NCBI GenBank assembly: GCA_029204225.1 | Contig: CM055095.1 | Span: 34,931,078-34,995,077, forward strand | From: Diphasiastrum complanatum | Lineage: Eukaryota; Streptophyta; Lycopodiopsida; Lycopodiales; Lycopodiaceae | Direction: 5' to 3' | DNA length: 64,000 nt | Shown: positions 55,226-64,000 of the stretch, piece after piece | Numbering within the stretch: position 1 is the first letter of the stretch | How the letters are laid out: every line of letters begins with the position of its first letter | The notes under the pieces: generated by a model | What the model was told of the DNA's origin: nothing | What the model saw: the letters and a program-made list of their open reading frames with translations, nothing else | Database searches by the model: none | Position numbers and translations under genes: made by a program

Positions 55226-55536
55226 GCATGCGTTCATAATTCTTAAAGGCTGCATCAGGATCGTCGAGATTAATGCTTTCACGTATACGTAGACGAATAT
55301 TGTAACAGATGTAAAAGGGATTAGGCATGTGTGTGTATTTGGGCGTTTAGAAGAAAAGCAAGGAGAGAGTGAAAAAGAGCAGATCAGCTACCTGCGGGAC
55401 ATTAAATTGTCCATTTGTTGTGATGGATGTAGGTAGTTGTGTAGCAGCTCAATTGCTCCCAAACGTTCAAAAACTTCTTTATTCTTATCGCTTCAGCAAC
55501 AACATATCAAATGTATTAGATATACATAAATGCATA

Positions 55537-55538
<2 letters not shown>

Positions 55539-55590
<52 letters not shown>

Positions 55591-55951
55591 TGAGCAGTGT
55601 TAAGGAGAAAACGTGAGTCTAGCGTTTTCATTGGGCCACGTCTGCCCTAAGTTTTTTTTGAAGGGCAGCTGAAAAGCATTGCAAAGTGGGAGATAGCGTT
55701 TTCATTGGGCCAGGTGTGCCCTAAGTTTTTTTTGAAGGGCAGCTGAAAAGCATTGCAAAGTGAGAGAAAACACGTGAAACTTCTAGAAAGAGAACCGTCT
55801 AGAGAGAGAAAGAAAACCTTCGAAATAGAGAGAGAGAGAGAGAGAGAGAGAGAACATTAGCGCGATAGAGGGGGGCGCTAGAGAGAGGAGCGTAGGCTTT
55901 TAAAATTTTTAGGGTTTATAAGTGTGAGAACGAAAAATAGCAATAATGTGA

Positions 55952-55995
<44 letters not shown>
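55539..55995. repeat. (GA)n tracts and a 74-bp tandem duplication
   Basis: GA microsatellites lie at about 55541-55587, 55828-55853 and 55961-55995. Between them a 74-bp unit (AGCGTTTTCATTGGGCCA...GAAAAGCATTGCAAAGTG) occurs twice, starting at 55621 and 55695. Confidence 0.9.
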
Positions 55996-55996
<1 letters not shown>

Positions 55997-57439
55997 CCGG
56001 CAAATGCAAAATATTTCCCCTACTCCAATGTGGTGATTACATGTGTCAAACGTCTTATTTTGGCAGACCCAATGGTTCCTCGGAGAGTGGGTAGTGGAAT
56101 GCTTAAGGAGTGCACTGAGGCACCTGCAGTGATGGCCCCACTCATATGACTAAAGTTTTGGCTCATAGATGTGTACAACACCTAGCGAATCACTTAACTA
56201 CCACGCAAACAAGGTCCCCAAAACCATAACAACCAAGCAATGAATTGCATCATTAACAGTGGAGCCCCAAGTGCCTAGGGGTGAGGAGCCTGCATCTCCA
56301 AAGCACTACGGCTCTCATTAAAGAGTGCACCTCAAAGGCACCTGCAATGCCTCTGCCGCACACGTCCCACACCATCCAGGGGAGAGGGATATTTTTTCTC
56401 CCTTAACTTCATCCATCACCCTTGGTGAGAGAGACATTTGTTTGCATGCTAGTCAAGGATATAATTGCAATTAAGTCATTTCCTAGATGTTGTACACATT
56501 TTCAAACCACATTTTTGGGCATTTGGGACTAGGCCAACCCATGGATTGCAAGTTTAGATTTGAATAGCTTTTTATAACTTCAACCCAAAAATGATTTCAT
56601 ATGGCCACATTTAAGAAAGAGATGTTCTAAGGATGTGCTAACTTGGCCTAATATTTGAACTTTTTGTAGGCTTTATGTACTTAAGTGCATGTTGCTCATT
56701 CAAAAGTGGTTGAGCTAATTAGATTCTAGGGTAATAGGCAATGATTATAAGAAGTTAATAATAGAAGACACAAACTATAATGTAAGTAGTATAAGTTGTG
56801 CAATCACTTGATTCAATGCATTCCTTGGTGTGTTGGTTATTTTATCTATTGAGCTTGGCATCTTGGATGCTCATCGATGCCAAATGCACATCATGCATAG
56901 GTTAACGGTGGGTGGTTGAGTGGTGGGGGGTAGTCGGGGTTTGCTTGGCATCTTACATATTTGACAACATACAAGCATATATTTAGGCTTAAATAATGAA
57001 AAGGCTATTGAAGTTGTCAACATTGATTCAAACTAGAATACAACTAAAATTGACCTAACAAAAGCACATGCTTGTGTCCATCTTGCGTGTCATCAATAGA
57101 TTTTAGAATTTGTACGTATATTGATAACAATTTGTTGGTTTTGGTTATAAATTATATCTAAGCTACATGGTTTGTTCTAGTTTCCTATCACTTGCATTTA
57201 TGTTTTGTAAAGTTGCTGATAAGGTTGGAAGGTTTATTTGAGCACTTGCAAATCTAGCTTTTATTTTCATGTTTATGCATAGAAGTTCTCTTAAAAGTTC
57301 AAGGGTCTATAATGAGACATGAAAGCAACATGTTTCGATTCCATAAAAAGACAAATAGTTGACCATAAAAAGAATTTTCGTTGTAAAAGGGGATGTGATA
57401 CCCTCTTTTACACTTAGAAAGGCATTTTCAGAGACCTTT
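55996..57439. other. Unassigned 1.4-kb region
   Basis: No open frame above background, no LTR and no RNA gene was recognised on either strand. It could include unrecognised old transposon sequence or regulatory DNA. Confidence 0.4.
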
Positions 57440-57926
57440 TGACTAGGCTCAATGACTCTTCAATTACTGCTCGTCAAATTGTACATCCTTGTTTGCATGG
57501 ATCTTTTGGGTCATTGGATCCCATCATCTATATCCATGTGATGATACTCCATCAAGTACCGCACAAAGATTGTTTTCACAAGATTTTCTTCCTGACCACA
57601 ACCCCTCCAAGATCTTGTCTTAAATGCAATTGTTAGTGTGTAATTCTAAGTGTAAATTGTCATGGCTACTACGAACTTTGTTGAGATGGCTTTTGGAAGG
57701 ATTTCTTGTGCAAGCAAACAATGGGTTGCATATCTATGGTCTTGTTCTTCCTTTCAACTACTCTATTATGTTGAGGTGTGTACAACACAATATACTATCG
57801 TATTATGCCCTCTTTTCTGCAAAGATTTTTGAAAGTGTTGCTCATGTACTATATTTTGCTATCTACTTTTTAGCATCTTTATCTTTGATGTCAGGTCAAT
57901 TTCTTAAGAAAAAAACTTTTAAAGTC
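57440..57926 (-). pseudogene. Copia integrase fragment
   Basis: The minus strand reads LYTPQHNRVVERKNKTI, the copia integrase catalytic-Glu block (usual YTPQQNGVVERKNRT), near 57790-57730, followed by decayed sequence to about 57440. It is cut at 57927 by the Copia-9 LTR. Confidence 0.65.
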
Positions 57927-59385
57927 TGTGAATGATTTAAATGGGTCAAATTTTGGCTTTAAAAAAATAGATGAAATTCTTGTGATAAAATCAATAACTA
58001 ACCTAGAAATTATAAAAAATACAAATCCAAACCACACTTAATGGATCAACAAGATCCTGACCAAATTTGGGTACACATCTAGATTTAGCTACAAGATAGA
58101 AATCATCAATTTTAGCATGCTAGAATTGATTTGATCAAAAGCATAAAAGTACAATAAGGTATTGTCCTTGTCCGTACAACAACAGTAGCCTACTGTCCTT
58201 CACACATGCAGAAGCAAGATCAATCATAAAATTGACATTCTACACACTAGAAATCAAGATATCTTGAAAAATACACATGAGAGATAAATTTCCACATAAA
58301 ATGAGAATACAATGATATGTTCTCCATGTTGGGACTACTATTTATAGCTAAATGTCATTTGGCCAATTGCCCTAAACTTCTCCTAAATGGTAACTTCTTG
58401 GTACTTCATCATAAAACCTATAAATTCTAGTCTCGATGCAATGTATCAAATTTACCCAATTAGAATGGGTCCAAATCCGACCTCATCCACTTATTCACTT
58501 GCCAAGAATAGTACATACACTATTTAGGCCTTTATTGACAAACATGAACCTATCTCTAAGTTGAGATTTCATCTTGGCCTCAAAATCGCCAAATAAATAA
58601 TCAAACTAGTTGATAATTTTTCACACTCTCTCTTCAACTAGTTTTAGCATAGATTTAGATAGAACTCCAAGTGAGGTTCTATGCTTCATAAACAAGTCTT
58701 TTCCCAATGCTTTGGTGAAGATATCAGCCATACACTCCCTTGATGAGACAGGTTGAAGCTCCACCTCCTTTTCCATGACTTGTTCTCTCATAAAATGATA
58801 AGCCACTTCAATATGCTTGTTCCTTGCATGAAAAATACGATTGCTTTCCAATCTTTCACAAAAGATGATTGGACTCTCTTAAAAATCAAGCAAGTGAAAA
58901 TCCATTACCATCCTTTTGATCCATAGCATATCCTTTGTACAAGATGTAAGAGCTTTGTACTTGGCCTCACTAATCCGAATCTGAAAATCCATACAAGTTA
59001 GGTGATGATCCTCCATAAACAATGCCGAAATCTCTAGAACCCAAGATGTACCTCAACACTCTCTTGTCTAGCTTCAAATGCTCCACACTAGGATCATGCA
59101 TAAATTGACTTAATCTACCAACACAATAGCTAAGATCAGATCTTGTGATGGTTAGATATATGAGTGAACCAACTATCTTCCTATAGAGAGTAAGGCCCTC
59201 AAAGGATCTTTTCATTATCTCTTCTAGTGAGCAAGTTATATTTGACTCCATTGGTGTATCACAAGATTTAGCATCTACCATATCAAATCTTTTTAGAATA
59301 GAATTGGCATACTTCTCTTGACAAATTAAAGTAGATTGATAATTTCTAAATACCTCTATTCCCTCTATGGCATAGGAGAATATGC
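57927..59385 (-). mobile_element. Copia-9: 3' LTR with RNase H and RT tail
   Basis: The 3' LTR at 57927-58624 (698 bp, TGTGAATG...TTTTCACA) is distantly similar to the Copia-5 LTR. The purine tract GTTGAAGAGAGAG adjoins it. RNase H end at 58621-58851 (NRIFHARNKHIEVAYHFMRE, KLVEERV). RNase H start and RT thumb at 58970-59385 (CDTPMESN, IVGSLIYLTITRSDLSYCV, LYGFSDSD). The middle of RNase H is damaged near 58860-58970. Homology ends near 59385, at the junction with Copia-10. Confidence 0.85.
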
Positions 59386-60322
59386 CATATGAACCCAATG
59401 GCACTATACAAAGCAAGCCAACATGGGGCATTCACAGGAGTAAGCATCAAAGATGCAAGTCTCACATCCTACGATGCATGTAACAAAGGCAAGATGTCAT
59501 GTACACCCTTCACCAGGGATTTGTTCAAAGCGACACAACTCTTGGAATTGATACACTCCGACATCTGTGGAACTTTTGATGTACTCTTTGTGGGAGGCTC
59601 ACGATAGTACATCACCTTCATCGATGATCTCAGTGAGTTTGTTGTCGTCTACTTTATCCACAACAAGTCCGAAGCTCTTGGCAAGTTCATAGAGTATGTA
59701 AACTAGTCTGAGAAGTGGACAGAAAGGAAGGTCATGGCATATTCAAACTAACAGAGGTGGAGAATACATCTCCAACTACTTTGTTGATTTCTGCAGTAGT
59801 CGTCTTATCCTTCACCACAGTAGCCTATACACCACAGTATAATGGTGTGGCAGAAAGGAAGAATAGAACTCTCATGGAAGCAGCAAGGTGCATGATGGCC
59901 TACTCCAAGGCATCAAAATCACTATGGGAAGCAATAGCTACAGCCACTTGCCTTCAAAATAGGGTGGGCAAATCAGACGTTCTTCACACAACTCCACATG
60001 AACTGTGGTGGGGTAAAAATCCAAATCTAGCTCATGTACGTATCTTTGGATGTGTAGCATATACATACATTCCTAACAAGATCCACAAGAAGCTAGCTAG
60101 ATGAAAAGGTCGAACATGGATACCTTGTAGGATATGACAACATTCATCATAAAACAGGATTTATCTAATCAAATTAAAATTGTCAGAGATGTCAATACGA
60201 TCAAGTAATAACCATGGCCAACAAAGATCCAGTTAGCTATGAAATCCTTGGTAAGTAGCAGTACTACAACCTACCAGCATCGATAGAGGGAGCAAACCCT
60301 GAGCATCAGGATGATGTCCCAG
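59386..60322 (+). pseudogene. Copia-10: integrase fragment
   Basis: Copia integrase on the plus strand. It has a damaged zinc region (YDACNKGKMSCTPF, one expected Cys replaced by Tyr), the first Asp in LIHSDICGTF, then FIDDLSEFVVVYF. After stops comes the Glu block YTPQYNGVAERKNRT (59829-59870) and LWWGKNPNLAHVRIFGCVAY. The second-Asp block is barely readable. It ends in noisy sequence where Copia-11 begins. Confidence 0.8.
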
Positions 60323-60591
60323 TTAGAGTTAAAGTAGAATCACTATGCTACTGTACTGTGGGTCCTATCAGTGGATAAGGATCAATTGGCCTCGCCACGA
60401 GGCAAGTCGATGGGACACGCGTCCCGCCAATGGCAACCTGGGTCATGCATGGGTTGCTTGAGTGAACAACTATATGTACAGTGTAATTTTGTTTTGAGAA
60501 ATACAGTACTATGTGAGCTTGCTGTGGAGAGTGTTTTCTGTCTGTGTCACTGTGTAGGATGATCTGTGTTCCTGTGCAAAGCACATTCTAA
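60323..60591 (+). repeat. Copia-11 5' LTR
   Basis: About 269 bp, TTAGAGTTA...CATTCTAA, matching 31064-31333 inverted. The ends are again TTAGA...TCTAA, not TG...CA. Confidence 0.75.
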
Positions 60592-60593
60592 GT

Positions 60594-60605
60594 TGGTATC
60601 AGAGC
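60594..60605 (+). other. Copia-11 primer-binding site
   Basis: TGGTATCAGAGC, the exact copia consensus, two bases after the LTR end. Confidence 0.93.
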
Positions 60606-61909
60606 GGTACAGGGAATGTACACAGTACAGCATCGTCGTTGAAGAGAGCTTTGGGAGAACTGTCTTCTGAGAGTTCAGGGTTTACGGCGGGTTGAAGATG
60701 GAAGGAGAAACATTGGTGCAGAGAGTTTAGCACACAGAAGCTTGGTAAGCTTGAGACTGTGTGAGGATTCAGAGACAAGGGTTGTCGGTTGAATCAAAAC
60801 CTCGTCAAACAAAATTTTGAAATTTCAAAGCAGGCTATTTGGTGTTTGCAGTCAGTGTGCAATCAATTGGACACCGTTTGACAAACGGATTGAAGCATCA
60901 GCTTTCCAGTGGTAGGGCGACCTCAGAGCAATTGATTTGGCCAGCTAGAGAGCTGTGAAAAGCAAGCCAAGATCAAAAGTTGCAAGCAAAACCCTGGTCA
61001 AGGGTTTGGAAGCTAAATACTTGGTTTTCTCTCTATTCTGAACTGTTTTGGTTGCTGTGAAATCTCAGAGAAGGGTGCCCTAGCAGTACGAATTAGACCT
61101 GAAGTGGCCGTGGACAGCCGCAAACAATACAACGCGCTGGATCTATGAGATCTAGGTGGCCAAAACCTTGCAGCCATAGCTTGAAGCTCGTGAAGGAGAA
61201 GGAGGCCGCGAGGAGGCTGTCATGCGTAGTGAAGGGAGTGGAGCTGTAGCGCTCCGAAGTATCCAGCGGCTGGAGTACCTTGTTTTAACGTTTTGAAAAG
61301 ATCACAGCTGTAGGATTGAGAGTAGATATGGATCGACGGTTGAGATCGCGCTACTTAAGATGAATATCCACAGTTAGATCAAAATTGACCTTTAGATGGA
61401 GTTTGAAGGGCAGTTGAAGAAGGCAAAGAGGCTTTGAAACAACTATAGCCATTCAACTTCAATAAAAATTTTCACATTGAAAGTTGAGTTGGGTCCCAAG
61501 TTCATGAAGTGTGAAGTTTCTTCACTCTGAAGAAACAGTTCAAAAACGAGAAAAGTCCTTATTTTTGGGTCCTTTGTCCATTTTGACCCAAACGAAAGGC
61601 TATAACCTCCAAACGAAGGGCACTCGGACTGTACCTGCAAGTACGGTACAACACAACAGAGTGATTGCAGTGGGAAAAGTGTTCGGAGTGTGCCAAAAGT
61701 GATTTTACCATTCCACTGGGCACGTAGTTGGGAGTTGACGACTGAGTGTATTTCGGAAGGCGACGCCGATTTGGCTTTCAAATTGGTGGAAAAGTGGTGA
61801 GTGGCCTGGTAAGGGAGAAAGTGCAGGTCATTATTTTTAACTTCTAACATCACTGTTGGCCTCGACATATTGTTTTTAGCCTACGGCAGAAGTTTCAAGC
61901 AGTTTTGCG

Positions 61910-62935
61910 ATGGCAAACATGGGAGAGTCCATTTTGAGTGAAAGTAGCAAATTGGACGGGATTTCCAACTATGCAGTGTGGAAATTGAAAATGAAAAACA
62001 TACTGATGGAGAAAGACATGTGGGAAGTCATCACAGGCGATGAGAGAAAGCCGCCAAATGAAGCGGTTATCAAAGTGTTCGACAAAAAGTTGAGGAAAGC
62101 TTTGACCTTCATTAACTTGTCAGTGAAGGATCACATCATTACCCACATTTCTGATGCTGTTACACCCAGATAGGCATGGGATGTGCTAAAGGAGCAATTT
62201 GAGACATCAAATCCGTCAAGAATCATGTTTCTGAAGTTAAAGTTGAATAGTGCTCGCATGGACCAAGGAGAGCACATTCAGACGTATATGACCCGAATGA
62301 AGACAATGAGGGATGAACTGCATTCTATTGGTGAGCGCATACGTGATGTGGAGCTGGTGCACAATGCATTGTGCGACATTGTAGAACCCTATCAAATGTT
62401 TTTGAGCGGAATAGCATCAAGAGAAATATTGCCAACCTTTGACGAGCTCATAGGAATCTTGATGCAGGAAGAGCAACGGCGAGAAATGGTGAAAGCTAGA
62501 CGTCAAAATACTGACAATCAGGCACTTGCGACACGCAAGAAACAAGGCAAGGGCAAGGGCAAGAAGAAGTCTAAGCAGCAATTTGCCAAGTCTCATGAGG
62601 ATGAGGGATCTTCCAGTAATACCAAGAAGAAAGGCAAGTGCTTCCATTGTGGTAAAGAGGGCCATTGGAAGAGTGAATGTCGCAAATTCTTGGTGGAACA
62701 AGGCAAGGAGAAACCAAAGCAAGTAGGTAACCTTGTCAATGAGGGTGAGATTGAAGACTCTAGCATCTTCATATCTGCATTGTCATCTAATCAAGATGAT
62801 CAAGCGTGGTATATTGACTCAAGAGCCACAAGACACATGACAGGTAACAAAAATTGGTTCAGTAGCATGAAAGTGTTGGATAATGGAACGTCCGTTTCAC
62901 AAGAAAATAGTGAGGTGGAAAGATCAAGGGGATAG
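61910..62935 (+). pseudogene. Copia-11 Gag-protease
   Basis: It starts at ATG 61910 (MANMGESILS), as in Copia-4. An in-frame TAG at 62171-62173 stands where Copia-4 has CAG. The zinc knuckle CFHCGKEGHWKSEC is near 62639-62680 and the protease motif IDSRATRHM near 62812. As in Copia-4, Arg replaces the Gly of DSGA. A frameshift near 62915 separates this from the downstream frame. The basic linker (KKQGKGKGKKK) before the knuckle probably contacts RNA. Confidence 0.85.
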
Positions 62936-64000
62936 GCACTATTTCAATCCAACTACCTGATGGCAAAAGCAGGATGATCAGGGAGGTACTTTACGTACCA
63001 GGTTTGAAGAAAAATCTACTTTCTGTTGGAGTCATTACTGATCAAAAGTTGAAAGTAGAGTTTGCCCATGATCGTTGCTTTGTGAAGGATGTGAACCAAA
63101 AGTTCAAAGTTATTGCGGATGGAGTAAGGGAGCCCAATACAAAATTGTACAGGTTGAATGCTACAATCAAGAGGCAACATGGACTTGTATCGTCCATTCC
63201 ATCGCAAACTGAGTTGTGGCATAAGGGGCTTGGTCACTTGAACTTGGAAAGTCTCAGTTTGATGAGAAAATTGGAGATGGTAACAGGATTGCCTACCATT
63301 GAAGACCACTTGAAATCGATGTGCGAATCATGTGTATATGGGAAGCAGCATCGAGAGAAGTTCAATAAAGGGGGTGTTGCAAGAGCAAAGAACATTCTGG
63401 ATCTAATCCACACAAATTTATGCGGGCCTACGAGGACCATGTCCTTAGGTAAAGCCTTATATTTCATGACCTTTATTGATGATATGTCACGTAAGACGTG
63501 GATCTACTTCTTGAAGAAGAAACCAGATGCATTTGACAACTTCAAGAGCTTCAAAGCATTGGTCGAAAATCAGACAGGTAGGAAGATCAAAGTCCTAAGA
63601 TCAGATAGTGGAGACGAGTACAAGTCTAATGACTTCAATGATCTTTGTGATCAATGTGGGATTAAAAGACAATTTACGCAAGCTCATACTCCTGCTCTCA
63701 ATGGTGTAGCTGAGCGCAAGAATCGTACGATTGTGAAAAGTGCCAAATCTATGCTAGCTGAGATGAAACTACCAAAGGATTGTTGGTTAGAAGCATGCAG
63801 TACGGCAGTCTATCTTCAAAATAGAAGTACTACCATTGCCATACCAAAGATAACACCTGAGGAAGCATTCACGAAGAAGAAGCCCAAGGTGAACCACTTG
63901 CGAATCTTTGGATGTAAAGCCTTTGTACACGTTCCTAAGGAAGAGAGACGTAAACTTGATGTAAAAGCTATCAAGTGTATATTCCTAGGATATGATGATC
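62923..64000 (+). pseudogene. Copia-11 protease tail and integrase, open to the window edge
   Basis: From KIKGIGTISIQ the frame is open for over 350 codons. The GAG-pre-integrase zinc region shows WHKGLGHLN and MCESCVYGKQH. The first catalytic position reads LIHTNLCGP, where D is expected (HTD/HSD), a GAT-to-AAT type change. The second Asp is in LRSDSGDEY and the Glu in NGVAERKNRT. Integrase inserts element cDNA; loss of one of its three acidic residues should inactivate this copy. The window ends in the FLGYDD segment. Confidence 0.88.

Larger units (their letters stand above)
60323..64000 (+). mobile_element. Copia-11: 5' part of a copia element, same family as Copia-4, continues right
   Basis: 5' LTR at 60323-60591, primer site at 60594, leader to 61909, gag-protease 61910-62920 and integrase to the window end. 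It retains the integrase that Copia-4 has lost, so it shows the fuller family structure. RT and RNase H would lie outside the window. Confidence 0.9.

Noticed and set aside
57439-57935. Plus-strand frames of 65 and 103 codons
   Set aside because: The minus strand here reads as copia integrase (YTPQHNRVVERKNKT); the plus frames are shadows.

Overview
The window looks like nuclear DNA of a land plant with a large, AT-rich, transposon-dominated genome. The signs are Ty1/copia and Ty3 LTR elements with the usual initiator-tRNA primer site, multi-exon genes, long AG/CT and CA microsatellites, and one plant-type short-chain dehydrogenase gene. Species cannot be read from it. Almost everything is mobile DNA in several layers, and most copies are decayed, often by C-to-T changes such as CAG to TAG.

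The most unusual content is a family of multi-gene DNA elements, here called T. T1 (about 3.69-26.97 kb) sits inside a Ty3 element. T2 (about 8.80-20.42 kb) sits inside a copia element that itself sits in an intron of T1. T3 (about 42.8-44.5 kb, minus strand) is a small dead copy. T1 and T2 share a left terminus (AATGCCATGTAGGA), GCCATCTCC-like subterminal repeats, and the same gene order: a four-exon DDE/RNase H-like transposase (+), an unknown convergent gene ORF2 (-), and a multi-exon gene (+) that opens with a histone H3 domain resembling centromeric H3. T1 also keeps a fourth unknown gene, ORF4 (-). Flanks, paired gene order and shared intron positions argue that the histone-like gene is cargo of the element.

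Layout: 1-2.03 kb, end of a minus-strand copia element (Copia-1). 2.03-3.69 kb and 26.97-28.79 kb, the two halves of Ty3-1 around T1. 6.45-22.12 kb, Copia-2 in T1, split by T2. 10.75-14.51 kb, young gag-only Copia-3 in T2. 24.52-25.20 kb, a solo LTR in the T1 histone gene. 29.3-31.06 kb, a degenerate extra ORF and low-information sequence. 31.06-34.66 kb, internally deleted Copia-4. 34.66-42 kb, Ty3-2 split by Copia-5, which has two long open frames of unusual content. 42-46 kb, T3 and fragments. 45.3-50.1 kb, nested broken copia elements. 50.4-53.3 kb, microsatellites, a 22-bp perfect palindrome and a GC-rich hairpin island. 53.43-55.18 kb, an apparently intact three-exon short-chain dehydrogenase gene. 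55.5-57.4 kb, repeats and unassigned DNA. 57.4-64 kb, more copia pieces, ending in Copia-11, which runs off the window.

Insertion order, from nesting and target-site duplications: Ty3-1, then T1, then Copia-2, then T2, then Copia-3. The transposase supplies the expected mobility function of T. The histone-like protein, ORF2 and ORF4 have no known roles; a chromatin-targeting or chromatin-shielding role is only a hypothesis.
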